A DNA stretch of 47,859 nucleotides from the NCBI GenBank assembly GCA_013203185.1, contig JABMOS010000090.1, positions 1-47,859 on the forward strand, written 5' to 3'. Position 1 is the first letter of the stretch; the number at the start of each line of letters is the position of its first letter. Both the position numbers and the translations under genes were made by a program. This stretch comes from Fidelibacterota bacterium (lineage in GTDB: Bacteria > Fidelibacterota > UBA8477 > JABMPR01). The notes below the pieces were generated by a model, which ran no database searches, was not told the DNA's origin, and was given only the letters and a program-made list of their open reading frames with translations. Positions 35,453-44,732 of this stretch are shown here, in pieces.

Positions 35453-38362
35453 ATGAATTCAAATCGTCGCTACAGCTTGATAGCATGGATATCGTTACTG
35501 TTTTTTGCATCAATCTCTCTAAATGCTCAGGACATCTTAGTTACATCATTTGAGACCAATACTGCTGGCACCATACATGGACAGGGGGACTGGATTCTCG
35601 AGGATGGCACAGCAAATATTACATCTACGACTGAGATGGTTCATTCCGGCTCTCAAGGATTACAATTTACTGCAGACAATCAACAACTTGTTGTCCACAA
35701 TATCACTTTCCAGGGCGATGAACAGGGTGTGAGTGGCATTGTCTATCTCGATATGTTTGTAAAGATTAATTCCATGGCTATCAAAGATTTTGCCATTAGT
35801 GGATACGACCTGTTTGGCGGGGGAAGTGAAAAGCGCACATTCGTTATGGAGTTTGATACACCTGAGGGTACTTCTGGATCAGCTCAAATGTTTAATGGCG
35901 GTTCTAGACTCTACCTGGGGAACTATAATTTTGGGGAGTGGAATCGGCTAAGCGCACGTATCGACTATGTCAATGCCGGATATCAGGTTATCTACAATGG
36001 GTCAGATGCCGTATCTGGATCATTCAGGGAAACCTATACACCAACAGCATCAGGTACACGTCCTGCAGGAATTAAGGAGTATCATGGCCTTCGTTTCAAT
36101 CTGGGATATGATAGTGCCACGGGGAGCGTAGACGCGGCACTAGATGATATCTATATAGGGACAACTCCCATAGCCGATGTAGAATTTCCAGAACTAATTA
36201 TCACTAGAACATTAGAGTTCGAACAACCTGCAATTGGCTCAATCACAGTAACTCCTGATTTAGATGAGTATCCAGATAGCACAGAGGTGACAGCAAACTT
36301 GTGGGTTCCTGATGGCTATTTTAATTCTGGATGGACAGGTGACCTCTCAGGTACTGAACTTATGAAAACCTTTTTGATTACCAGTGATATGGAATTCAGT
36401 GCGAATGTGGCAGTGGATCCAGATAATCCACCAGTTCAATATACCGTTACCATCAATCAACCGACATATGGGACTATATCCCTTTCACCTCCAGGTGGAC
36501 TCTACTATGACTATGCAAATGTTACAGCGACTCTGGATCTACCACCAAGCTTCATTAACGAAGGCTGGACTGGAGATCTTTCTGGCACAAACCTGGAAGA
36601 GACTTTTGTAGTTCATGGAAACATGACCATTGGTGCTGTAGTGATCTTGGACGAAACACCTCCCACAATCTATGAAGTTTCCTCAGCCTCTGAATTTGAG
36701 GATATCTGTGAGAGCGATGACCTGCGACCTGGAGATATTATCGAGCTCGCAGATGGACAGTACGATACAGGTGGTATTTCAATGGAAATATCTGGTACTG
36801 CCTCTGAGCCAATTATTATTCGCACGGCAAATATTGGTGGCGCTGTTCTGGCCGGCGAATCCTACTTCACATTAAGAAGATGTGAATATATCACCATTGA
36901 AGGCTTTCACTTTACTTCTGATCGTTATACTGTAGTGAAGTTAGAAGCCTGCAATAATGTTCGCATTACCAGAAATACATTCCAAATCACCGAAGCAGAA
37001 GGTGAAAATGGTAAGTGGGTATACATTGGTGGCGTGTGGGATGAGCAAGACCTGCTTAGTCACCATAATCGAGTAGATCATAACATATTCAGAGATAAAC
37101 ATCAATTAGGCAATTTTATTACCATAGATGGTGGTGATAATGTTTCACAGCATGATAGAATCGATCATAACTACTTCTATAAAATTGGCCCACGTCATGA
37201 CAATGAGATGGAAGCAATTCGGGTAGGGTGGAGCCAGCTCTCGCTCACAGATGGGTTTACTGTCATTGAATACAATCTTTTTGAGGACTGTGATGGTGAC
37301 CCTGAAATCATATCCATTAAAAGTTGCAAGGATACAGTAAGATACAATACGATTAAAAGCTCCCAGGGTACGGTCTCATTGCGACATGGAGATGGTTCTG
37401 TGGTTCATGACAATTTTTTCCTCGGGGAGGGCAAAGAAGGAACCGGGGGAGTCCGGATCTACGCTAGAAACCACAAAATCTATAATAATTATTTTTCAGA
37501 TTTAACGGGATTTCGTTGGGACGCAGCCATCACGCTGACAAATGGTGATACGGATACAGGATCTCTCAGCTCACACTGGAGAATAGACAATGTGGCTATT
37601 ACCCATAACACACTGGTAAATAATTATTCTAACATTGAGATCGGATACGGGCGCTCAGATAATTCATGGAGTCGTGAACCCAGGAATGTCACCATGGCAA
37701 ATAATCTCGTAGTTGGGAGTCAAAAAGATCTCATCGAGATAATTAATGAACCAACAAATTTCACCTGGAGTGGCAATATCATGTACCAGGAAGGTGCATT
37801 TGGAATCGGGATGCCTGCTGAGTCAAATGAAATCAATATAGTTGATCCCTTGCTTACAAACGAAAATGTGGATAATCTTTGGTTGCTCAGTGAGACCAGT
37901 CCGGCCATAGATGCATCTCTTGTGAACTATTTGAATATTTCACAAGATGTTCAAGGGCAGGTGAGAACGGGTGTCAATGATGTTGGAGCAGATGAATATT
38001 CTATTTCAACAGTATATCGCCGTCCTCTCACCACCGAAGATGTGGGTCCAAATGCTAATGAATCGGTTTCTGTAATTCCTGAGACTCATGCAACCCCTGC
38101 GACATTTGATTTAATCAACACCTATCCAAACCCTTTTAATCCTTCAGCAACCATACAATATTCACTGTCCCAAACTTCAAAGGTTCAACTTTCTATTTAT
38201 AATATTTTAGGACAGCAAGTCGAGACCTTGGTCCATGGGGTCCAAGACGCAGGTGTGTATTCCATTCAGTGGGAAGCCAATAACTATTCTGCTGGAATAT
38301 ACCTGGCAGTCCTCAACAATGGAATTGAATCGATAACCACAAAGATGGTCCTTATCAAATAG
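35453..38362 (+). CDS. Secreted PL6 family polysaccharide lyase (alginate lyase/chondroitinase B type) with T9SS sorting tail
   Basis: A 969-residue secreted protein. Order: signal peptide (1-25), a lectin-like beta domain (about 28-240), two tandem InlB-type repeats (about 250-322 and 328-400, each with GWTGDLSGT), a right-handed beta-helix of polysaccharide lyase family 6 (about 405-845) and a C-terminal type IX sorting domain (from about 888, NTYPNPFNPS, ending in MVLIK). PL6 marks: NEMEAIRVGWS for the calcium site, and Lys623 and Arg644, 21 residues apart as are Lys250 and Arg271 of chondroitinase B. The family cleaves alginate or dermatan sulfate by beta-elimination. Alginate is the likelier substrate in a marine setting, but this is inferred. 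No SusC/SusD pair is nearby. Confidence 0.88.
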   Translation: MNSNRRYSLIAWISLLFFASISLNAQDILVTSFETNTAGTIHGQGDWILEDGTANITSTTEMVHSGSQGLQFTADNQQLVVHNITFQGDEQGVSGIVYLDMFVKINSMAIKDFAISGYDLFGGGSEKRTFVMEFDTPEGTSGSAQMFNGGSRLYLGNYNFGEWNRLSARIDYVNAGYQVIYNGSDAVSGSFRETYTPTASGTRPAGIKEYHGLRFNLGYDSATGSVDAALDDIYIGTTPIADVEFPELIITRTLEFEQPAIGSITVTPDLDEYPDSTEVTANLWVPDGYFNSGWTGDLSGTELMKTFLITSDMEFSANVAVDPDNPPVQYTVTINQPTYGTISLSPPGGLYYDYANVTATLDLPPSFINEGWTGDLSGTNLEETFVVHGNMTIGAVVILDETPPTIYEVSSASEFEDICESDDLRPGDIIELADGQYDTGGISMEISGTASEPIIIRTANIGGAVLAGESYFTLRRCEYITIEGFHFTSDRYTVVKLEACNNVRITRNTFQITEAEGENGKWVYIGGVWDEQDLLSHHNRVDHNIFRDKHQLGNFITIDGGDNVSQHDRIDHNYFYKIGPRHDNEMEAIRVGWSQLSLTDGFTVIEYNLFEDCDGDPEIISIKSCKDTVRYNTIKSSQGTVSLRHGDGSVVHDNFFLGEGKEGTGGVRIYARNHKIYNNYFSDLTGFRWDAAITLTNGDTDTGSLSSHWRIDNVAITHNTLVNNYSNIEIGYGRSDNSWSREPRNVTMANNLVVGSQKDLIEIINEPTNFTWSGNIMYQEGAFGIGMPAESNEINIVDPLLTNENVDNLWLLSETSPAIDASLVNYLNISQDVQGQVRTGVNDVGADEYSISTVYRRPLTTEDVGPNANESVSVIPETHATPATFDLINTYPNPFNPSATIQYSLSQTSKVQLSIYNILGQQVETLVHGVQDAGVYSIQWEANNYSAGIYLAVLNNGIESITTKMVLIK

Positions 38363-38384
38363 CTTTCTGGATCGAATCGCAATA

Positions 38385-38415
38385 AAAAAGGGGTAGTGAT
38401 GCACTACCCCTTTTT
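38385..38415. terminator. Bidirectional terminator between the PL6 gene and the convergent lipoprotein gene
   Basis: AAAAAGGGGTAGTG pairs perfectly with CACTACCCCTTTTT (14 bp) around loop ATG. The A and T arms give a T run on each strand. Confidence 0.9.
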
Positions 38416-38433
38416 AATGCAAATAAGTATTAA

Positions 38434-40071
38434 CTATTCCCAGGTCACTCCGAGCAAGAGAGCCAAATCTTCAGCAAGAAAGTCTGGAAATAATCCGTTG
38501 ACGGTTGGGTTGGTCCAACCACCCAGCCAATCGCTGTAGGATGTGGCGGTCCAAACAATATCTGGTGCTATATATGAGCCTGTGCGCTCTAAATAATCTA
38601 TGGCAATATTCCCATCAATAGTCAATGCGCTCCCTGTCGTTATAAAACCACTCCATTGAAATGAGATTTCCGGAAAATTATAAAGTTCATCAGAATAATC
38701 TTCAATAGTGGTCTGGAATTCTGCCCACAGATCCAGTACTGCTACAGGTATATCACTGGGATTAGCTGTCATTAAATTGAAAGTCAAAAAGCCTAAAGTA
38801 ACTAATGCACTCGTGTCACTGGTGCTTTCATTGTATTCAATATTGACTGAGATAGGAGTATTATTAAGACCAGCGATGAGAACCTGTGACTCCACGAAAT
38901 TAATCTGCTGGGTCAAGGTTACTCGGTTGTAGTTACTGGCGGTGCTAGCACCCATGGTATAGTCTGGCAGTAGCGTTTTAGTATCCACTACTGGGTTGAT
39001 GTAAAATTGTGAAATATCTATGGATGCGCTCCCTCCCACAATATCACCCCGTTCACCAGCATAAGCATATTCAACATTCGTTGCCCCAGTTAATGCATCC
39101 CTTATAGCAACAAGAGCCGTTTGTATTTGTGATGATTGTGATTGAGTAAAATCTACGAATAAATGACTCAGCTCAGTTATTTCGGCATCTATCATGCCCT
39201 GGACCAGCACAGCGCGATCTGTAGCAGACCATGCTGATGCATGCGCTTCGCTGAGCAGTGTGGCGCCATCGCTATTTAATGTGCCAAATGTGGAGCCAGG
39301 AGTTAACCCAGCTATTATGGCAGCTGAATCAGATGTGTTTAATTCATAATTATAGGCTGTCAAAGTTTTGAAGAAACCCTGGAGGCCAAATAGGGAGGTT
39401 TCCATGGCAAAAATATCAACCAGGTCTAACTGGATACCCGTACCAAGGGTGAATTCAAAATCTGAGTTGTCATCAATAGAATCCAGGGATGCCAGACCGG
39501 CATTCACCATGGGCAAAAAGACTTCATTTATTTGAGCCTGGAATTCATTAAAAATATCCAAAGATTCAAACTGTAAACGGGCAAAGGAAAGCGGGGTTTC
39601 AAAGTATGTGGCAATCATTCCATTTACTCTAGGAATGGAGAGTGGCAAGCCAAAGCCATATCCCACAGGATTTGATAAGACAGATGCATCACGAAAAGGT
39701 GAATATACTTTTACACTAGAACCGAAGATGTCATTCATCATAGTATTTTGGGAGAGAATGAGAAGATTGGTAAGACCCAGACCTAAATGGGCATCCGAAT
39801 TTCTCCAATCTAAATCAGAGGCTTGCAGATAAAAATCTTGTGCTTCACTGAGATCGATACTATTGAGGATGGTTTGAGCTGAATCAGGATCTGCTGCTAG
39901 CAATCCCCCGAGTAATGGGAGCAAGGATGCATTTGCATTGGAGACAAGGACGATGGCTGCTGCAGAATCCTCTGGAGACACATCATTGTCATTATTGATG
40001 TCTTCACAATTGGTAAAAAACAGGGTCATTACACTTATTGATAATACAAGATGTAGTAAATTACTTTTCAT
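38434..40071 (-). CDS. Lipoprotein of unknown function
   Basis: A 545-residue predicted lipoprotein with leader and lipobox FFTNC (Cys22), then an acidic linker (EDINNDNDVSPEDSAA). An N-terminal helical part, with a TPR-like segment (QDFYLQASDLDWRNSDAHLG), is followed by a long region of mixed helix and strand with Ser/Thr/Asp-rich text. I do not recognise the family. GAAGGGGAA precedes the ATG. It stands alone, convergent with the PL6 lyase gene and sharing a terminator with it. A periplasmic or surface role is all that can be inferred; a link to the lyase is unsupported beyond proximity. Confidence 0.75.
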   Translation of the reverse strand: MKSNLLHLVLSISVMTLFFTNCEDINNDNDVSPEDSAAAIVLVSNANASLLPLLGGLLAADPDSAQTILNSIDLSEAQDFYLQASDLDWRNSDAHLGLGLTNLLILSQNTMMNDIFGSSVKVYSPFRDASVLSNPVGYGFGLPLSIPRVNGMIATYFETPLSFARLQFESLDIFNEFQAQINEVFLPMVNAGLASLDSIDDNSDFEFTLGTGIQLDLVDIFAMETSLFGLQGFFKTLTAYNYELNTSDSAAIIAGLTPGSTFGTLNSDGATLLSEAHASAWSATDRAVLVQGMIDAEITELSHLFVDFTQSQSSQIQTALVAIRDALTGATNVEYAYAGERGDIVGGSASIDISQFYINPVVDTKTLLPDYTMGASTASNYNRVTLTQQINFVESQVLIAGLNNTPISVNIEYNESTSDTSALVTLGFLTFNLMTANPSDIPVAVLDLWAEFQTTIEDYSDELYNFPEISFQWSGFITTGSALTIDGNIAIDYLERTGSYIAPDIVWTATSYSDWLGGWTNPTVNGLFPDFLAEDLALLLGVTWE

Positions 40072-40222
40072 TTTGTTCCCCTTCCGAGGTTAAAGGTGTT
40101 CATGCCGTGAAGATAAATTATCATATTGAAATACTAATTGAGCTTGAACACATCGGTTATAGCATGTGATATACATCCTTTTTTAACAAATAGCCAGATG
40201 AATGACACCTTCAGCCTTCTGC

Positions 40223-41002
40223 CTAATTACTCTCCCTGTGTACAATCGTGGCAGCAGCCTGCTGTGTTGGGAATATAATCATATCCGCAATTTGGACATG
40301 GGGCGGTCTGGAAGCTGCAAAGACCACAGCTTCAGCAATATCTTCTGCTACCAAGGCTTCAAGCCCTTGATAAACGGCCTCGGCCTTTTTTGAATCTCCT
40401 TTAAATCTGACGAGACTGAATTCGGTGTCCACGAGTCCAGGTGAGATAGCAGTCACTCGGAGGGGAGTAGAGACAACATCCATTCTAAGGCTTTTTGTCA
40501 GAGCATCTACAGCATGTTTGCTGGCGCAGTAGATACTTCCTCCTGGATATGCCTCATGACCTGCAATAGAAGATATATTAATCACGTGTCCCTGCCCTTT
40601 TGCCACCATATCTGGAACAACTGTTCGAATCATATTTAATACACCTTTGACATTGGTATCCAACATAACATCTACATCGTCCCCAGGCGTTTCATGTGCC
40701 TTTTCGACACCGAGAACAAGTCCTGCATTATTTACCAGGACATCAATATTCTTGAATGAATCAGGTAAATTGGAGATCAGGCTTTCGACAGAAGATCCAT
40801 CTCTGACGTCGAGACCTTTTACATACACCTCAATATCATATTCCTTCTGGAGACTTGTGGCCAACTCACGCAATCTTTCGACCCGTCTAGCAGTCAGTAT
40901 CAAATTGGCACCTTGCTGAGCGAACAGGAGAGCACATGCCTGGCCAATTCCAGCGCTGGCACCAGTTATTAATATGTTTTTACCTTCTAGGCGATTTATC
41001 AC
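40223..41002 (-). CDS. Short-chain dehydrogenase/reductase, YdfG-like
   Basis: A 259-residue classical SDR: the cofactor motif GASAGIG near the N-terminus with Arg-rich TARRVERL after strand 2 (NADP preference), NNAGLVLG, catalytic Ser in NISSIAGH and YxxxK in YCASK. The C-terminal IIFPTQQAA resembles the YdfG group of NADP-dependent 3-hydroxy acid or serine dehydrogenases. Its ATG overlaps the stop of the symporter gene (ATGA), so it is the last gene of a five-gene operon. Alginate-derived 4-deoxy-5-hexoseulose uronate reductases are also SDRs, which makes a uronate role possible. Substrate undetermined. Confidence 0.88.
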   Translation of the reverse strand: MINRLEGKNILITGASAGIGQACALLFAQQGANLILTARRVERLRELATSLQKEYDIEVYVKGLDVRDGSSVESLISNLPDSFKNIDVLVNNAGLVLGVEKAHETPGDDVDVMLDTNVKGVLNMIRTVVPDMVAKGQGHVINISSIAGHEAYPGGSIYCASKHAVDALTKSLRMDVVSTPLRVTAISPGLVDTEFSLVRFKGDSKKAEAVYQGLEALVAEDIAEAVVFAASRPPHVQIADMIIFPTQQAAATIVHRESN

Positions 41003-42378
41003 AGCGTTGTTTCCTTATGCGAGTTATTAACCAGTAACAATATGAGCACACTACAAAATAGACCTGGATAGAATGGCTCAAGCCCCCAAAAGTAATTCCA
41101 TTCATCTATTTTTCCAAAAAGGAACCAGAGCAGGGCCACGAGAGGTGGAATAGTTAGATTCAGCAATGCTGCATGACTGGACAGTGGTTTTCTAAATATG
41201 CTCAGAAGGGTTGGCATGAGCAAAGCCGGGATAGCGATGGAACTAAAAGTGTACCATAAATCAATGACAGATGGAATCCAAATGGCCGTAAATATGCCAA
41301 TTATTAAAACTACCCCCATGCTGGCTTTAATGAGAGCATTGACTGAGTAATCTTTAAATGGTGTGTAGGTAGAAACGATATCCTTGCCCAGGGTAATTCC
41401 AGAAACCAATGTATTGCTGTCCAAGGTTGACATGACTGTGGCCAAGATCCCTACATAAAACATTCCTTTTAGACCAACAGGTAAAACTGAATCTGCCAAT
41501 ACCAGAAAAGCCTGTGAAGGAACTGTGTCAGGAGGAAGAAACGAAAACGCATAGAGTCCAGTGAGGGTAGTCATCAAGTCAAAAATGAACCAGAACAAAA
41601 CTGCCCAGAGAATACCGCGTTTTGCAATTCCTTGCGTGGTGGTCGAATAGACCCTTTGATGGAATCCAGGGTCAACAAGTGTCCAGGAGCCAATAAAGAA
41701 CCAGACCAGTATATAACCAAGACTTCGCCCACCCGTAAGGGATGTATGCGACTCTGGTAGGGATTGCCACAGCTCAATGGGGTTCATATAACTTCCACCC
41801 AGAACCAGGAGAATAATTGCGAATCCTGCAAACATAAGCACAAATTGAAGTTTATCGGTTTTAATAACGGAGGTCAAACCTCCGTTGAGTATGTAGAATA
41901 GGGAGAACAATGCCCCAACGATAATGGCAATAACCAGATTCATACCAAGAAAAAAGTTCAGAATCAATCCCAGGGTCAAGATGTATGGTGCAGGGCTGGC
42001 CAGCAGTAGGACCCAGACAGAAGCAAGTCTACCAGCATTTTTGCCGTAATCGGAAGCCAAAATTTCAGGAAGTGAATTTACCTCCAGGGACCGCGCCCTT
42101 TTTGCCACTAGCAATGCGAATGCAATTCCAAAAACATAATAGGGAAGTCCAAAAATCACCCAGTTGGATATGCCATATGTGGTGCTGTACTCACTGACAC
42201 CAAGAATTCCACCATACCAGGTAGATACCAATGTCATTACAAAAGCCGGCAGGGTGAGCTTGCGGCCCATGACCATGTAGTTACTACTTGAATCAGCTCG
42301 TGTTTTATATACTCCGACGAAAAGTACTGAGATGAAATAGACTAAAATGAGAGAAATATCAATTAGATGTAGATTCAT
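40999..42378 (-). CDS. Sodium:solute symporter (SSS family)
   Basis: A 459-residue integral membrane protein with about 12-13 hydrophobic segments. SSS marks: YMVMGRKLTLPAFVMTLVSTWYGG near the N-terminus (FVMTLVSTWYGG), then GLTSVIKTDKLQFVLM, and GILATVMSTLDSNTLVSG, the sodium-site helix. SSS members import sugars, amino acids, vitamins or carboxylates with Na+. It lies 16 bases after the thiamine pyrophosphokinase gene and overlaps the SDR gene. A thiamine-precursor role (as proposed for the SSS protein ThiV) and a uronate role (some oligoalginate transporters are SSS) are both open. Confidence 0.9.
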   Translation of the reverse strand: MNLHLIDISLILVYFISVLFVGVYKTRADSSSNYMVMGRKLTLPAFVMTLVSTWYGGILGVSEYSTTYGISNWVIFGLPYYVFGIAFALLVAKRARSLEVNSLPEILASDYGKNAGRLASVWVLLLASPAPYILTLGLILNFFLGMNLVIAIIVGALFSLFYILNGGLTSVIKTDKLQFVLMFAGFAIILLVLGGSYMNPIELWQSLPESHTSLTGGRSLGYILVWFFIGSWTLVDPGFHQRVYSTTTQGIAKRGILWAVLFWFIFDLMTTLTGLYAFSFLPPDTVPSQAFLVLADSVLPVGLKGMFYVGILATVMSTLDSNTLVSGITLGKDIVSTYTPFKDYSVNALIKASMGVVLIIGIFTAIWIPSVIDLWYTFSSIAIPALLMPTLLSIFRKPLSSHAALLNLTIPPLVALLWFLFGKIDEWNYFWGLEPFYPGLFCSVLILLLVNNSHKETTL

Positions 42379-42394
42379 AGGTTAATCGTGTTAG

Positions 42395-43033
42395 TTACTG
42401 ATACACAGCGATATAGGCATACCCTAATTGAATGGATAAGGTAGGGTTATCCTTAACAGCTTGATTGCTTTGGCTTATAAAGGATGCTGAGTAATCCAGT
42501 CCTTGAATTTCCCACTTAAGACCCTCTGACTTCAACCCAGAAAAATCAGCAATGGGCAAAATACTGAGTGTAGAACCCTTCTTGACCGGCAGGTCGAAGA
42601 TACATTGTGGCGTTATTCTCTGGATAATTTCAAATTCAAACTCTTCGATGTCAGAAATTTCATTTTTAAAAAGGACCTTGACTGAATCATCCATAGAAGC
42701 ACAGATATGTAAATTGTTGAGGAAATGATCAGATCTTGCACCTCCAGCGCCAAGTAATGTGATTGACTTTATTGAGTATAAATCAAAAACATAGCTGAGA
42801 GTCTTTTGTAGGTCTGTGAGGTTCTGATCTGGAAATGAAACAATCTCAACATCATCAATCATCCTCAGATCGGTAGAATCCATATCCCCAAGGACAATAT
42901 CTGGTTGAAGTTTATACATTCGAAATGCATTCAATCCACCATCAACTGCCAGGACAAGATCCGCCAATATAATTTCAGTTTTAAGCAATGATTTGCTTGG
43001 GGGGTTTCCAGCAAGGACAATTAAGATATTCAT
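42395..43033 (-). CDS. Thiamine pyrophosphokinase
   Basis: A 212-residue TPK, making thiamine diphosphate from thiamine and ATP. Seen: the substrate-site motifs LAVDGGLNAFRMYKLQPD and VLGDMDSTD, the PDQNLTDLQKTLSYVF segment (usual form DQDxTDxxKAL), GAGGARSDHFLNNL, and a C-terminal beta domain (TPK_B1-like; GLKWEIQGLDYS). Presence of TPK but no thiamine-synthesis gene in the operon fits salvage from imported thiamine. It ends 16 bases before the symporter gene and starts five bases after the nucleoside kinase stop. No TPP riboswitch is visible upstream of the operon. Confidence 0.9.
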   Translation of the reverse strand: MNILIVLAGNPPSKSLLKTEIILADLVLAVDGGLNAFRMYKLQPDIVLGDMDSTDLRMIDDVEIVSFPDQNLTDLQKTLSYVFDLYSIKSITLLGAGGARSDHFLNNLHICASMDDSVKVLFKNEISDIEEFEFEIIQRITPQCIFDLPVKKGSTLSILPIADFSGLKSEGLKWEIQGLDYSASFISQSNQAVKDNPTLSIQLGYAYIAVYQ

Positions 43034-43038
43034 ATCAA

Positions 43039-44460
43039 TTAATACTTAAAGTAGCTGTTTCCAACAAACTCTCGCAAAATTGATGTGCCAGGAACATGCC
43101 TATCTGGTATTGTGTGAAAAAGAGAGAGCAGGGTGATGAGTCTTTCCCTGATTGTATTTTTGGATGCTGCCTTTAATAGAGGGAGTGCATATCTCTTAAG
43201 GACGGCTAATTCATAAATGAGTGCAGAGTTAAACATCATATCAGCTTGTTCCTGAAACGGAAAGATATTCCTTAATTCACCATGTCGAACTGAATTCCAT
43301 CTCCCAATGGTATCGTCTGCGCTGTATCCACGATATTTATGATCTCTGACAATCCTGCGAATCAACCGTCCATCTGAAGTTGAGACAGGATGGGTATTAT
43401 CAATGTTAAGCTGTGTTAATGCACTGATATATACCCTATAATAAGTCTCAGGCGTCATGCCATCATTAATGAGAGGGTTTAGTCCATGAATACCTTCAAA
43501 GATGAGCACTTCATCAGGACCTAATGCCATCGTGTCTTTATGGATCTCTTGCTGACCATCTACAAAGTTATAGCTACGCTTATTGACTGCCTCACCACTT
43601 ACCAGTTGACTTAATTCTCTTTGCAAGGCGTCAAGATCAAGACAACTCACGTTCTCGAAATCCAGTGTGCCATCTGCTTCAGGGGGAATTTTATCCCTAT
43701 CTAGAAAATAATTATCCATTGAGAGGTATTTTGACTGTATCCCATTAACTGCCAGATGGATGGCAAGCCGCTTCGTAAATGTTGTTTTGCCAGAAGAGGA
43801 GGGACCTGCAACAAAAATCACCCGAGTCGACTGGCGATTGCTAATATTATCTGCAAGTGCAGCAATTCGTTTTTCGTGAAGCCCTTCAGCAACCCAGATG
43901 ACTTGCTTAAAACCCTTTTCCATTATCTGTTTATTAAGATCGGTGATGGATGAAACCTTGAGGATTCTACCCCATTTTTCGTGCTCCTTCATCATGCCAA
44001 AGAGTTTTGGTGAATCAGAATATTCACTGAGTTCATTGCCGTTCTCACCTATTCTAAGTAGGAATCCTCGATCATAAGGGAGGAGTTCAAATCTAGGAAG
44101 CGTTGAAAGATCAAGATTTGTGAATTCATAGGAGGCTGAGATATGATTGGTCAGCATGAGGACTGGGGGGCGTACAGTAGTTAACCTGGGTGCTAACAGG
44201 TGTTTCCAATCCTCAGGTTTGGCTGCCCTTATCTTTATATGCCTGGAGTCAACCTGAAGGTTATGCATTACACGAGCAATATCATTTAACTCATCCACAG
44301 ATATGTTTTTCTGCTCTTTTAGAATACAGAAATATCCATCCCCAAATGAATGGTCTATGATGAGGGTTCTCTGACTACCATAAATGGTCTTAATGGCAGC
44401 CGACATGAGGAATATTACTGCCCTTGTTTTGTGCCGGTATGATTCAAACTGATTGCTCAT
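43039..44460 (-). CDS. Nucleoside kinase (uridine kinase-like) with ThrRS SAD-like N-terminal domain
   Basis: A 473-residue protein. The C-terminal half is a phosphoribulokinase/uridine kinase P-loop domain: Walker A GPSSSGKTTF, the YLSMDNYFLDRDKIP substrate loop, and EVLIFEGIHGLNP. The N-terminal half (about 1-190) resembles the ThrRS second additional (SAD) domain: TRAVIFLMSAAIKTIYG, then FGDGYFCI in the place of the HxxxH-containing region. Related proteins of about 550 residues also carry a TGS domain first; it is missing here. They are annotated as nucleoside kinases of uncertain specificity. The gene overlaps parvulin (ATGA) and precedes TPK by five bases. Confidence 0.85.
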   Translation of the reverse strand: MSNQFESYRHKTRAVIFLMSAAIKTIYGSQRTLIIDHSFGDGYFCILKEQKNISVDELNDIARVMHNLQVDSRHIKIRAAKPEDWKHLLAPRLTTVRPPVLMLTNHISASYEFTNLDLSTLPRFELLPYDRGFLLRIGENGNELSEYSDSPKLFGMMKEHEKWGRILKVSSITDLNKQIMEKGFKQVIWVAEGLHEKRIAALADNISNRQSTRVIFVAGPSSSGKTTFTKRLAIHLAVNGIQSKYLSMDNYFLDRDKIPPEADGTLDFENVSCLDLDALQRELSQLVSGEAVNKRSYNFVDGQQEIHKDTMALGPDEVLIFEGIHGLNPLINDGMTPETYYRVYISALTQLNIDNTHPVSTSDGRLIRRIVRDHKYRGYSADDTIGRWNSVRHGELRNIFPFQEQADMMFNSALIYELAVLKRYALPLLKAASKNTIRERLITLLSLFHTIPDRHVPGTSILREFVGNSYFKY

Positions 44461-44732
44461 CTCTCGCCAGTCTTTTTAATAATATGATATCCGAATTGTG
44501 TCGAAACGGGTTTAGATGCTCTTCCTCGTCCCATTTTACGGACGGCTTCCTCAAAGGGTTTCACCATCTGACCTGTGCCGAACCATCCCAGGTCACCACC
44601 TTTTGATTTGCTGGGACAAGTCGAATATTCTTTGGCGAGCTGCTCGAAGCGGACTCCCTTTTGCAGCTTTTTAAAAATATCCTCAGCTAAACTTCTATTT
44701 TTGACCAGTATATGGCTGGCTCTCCACTCCAC
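44457..44732 (-). CDS. Small parvulin-type peptidyl-prolyl isomerase (PpiC-like)
   Basis: A 91-residue protein that is a bare PpiC/rotamase domain: ASHILVKNRSLAEDIF, FEQLAKEYSTCPSKSKGGDLG, FEEAVRKM, and QFGYHIIK at the end. These are the conserved parvulin blocks. It has no signal peptide or anchor, so it is probably cytoplasmic, like E. coli PpiC. It catalyses cis-trans isomerisation before proline. It is the first gene of the operon leading to the nucleoside kinase, TPK, symporter and SDR. AAAGGAGATAAAG lies before the ATG on this strand, a good Shine-Dalgarno. Confidence 0.93.
   Translation of the reverse strand: MEWRASHILVKNRSLAEDIFKKLQKGVRFEQLAKEYSTCPSKSKGGDLGWFGTGQMVKPFEEAVRKMGRGRASKPVSTQFGYHIIKKTGER

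Noticed and set aside
36200-36660. Tandem InlB-type repeats as a recent in-gene duplication
   Set aside because: The two copies share only short motifs such as GWTGDLSGT and differ elsewhere, so they are an old domain repeat.
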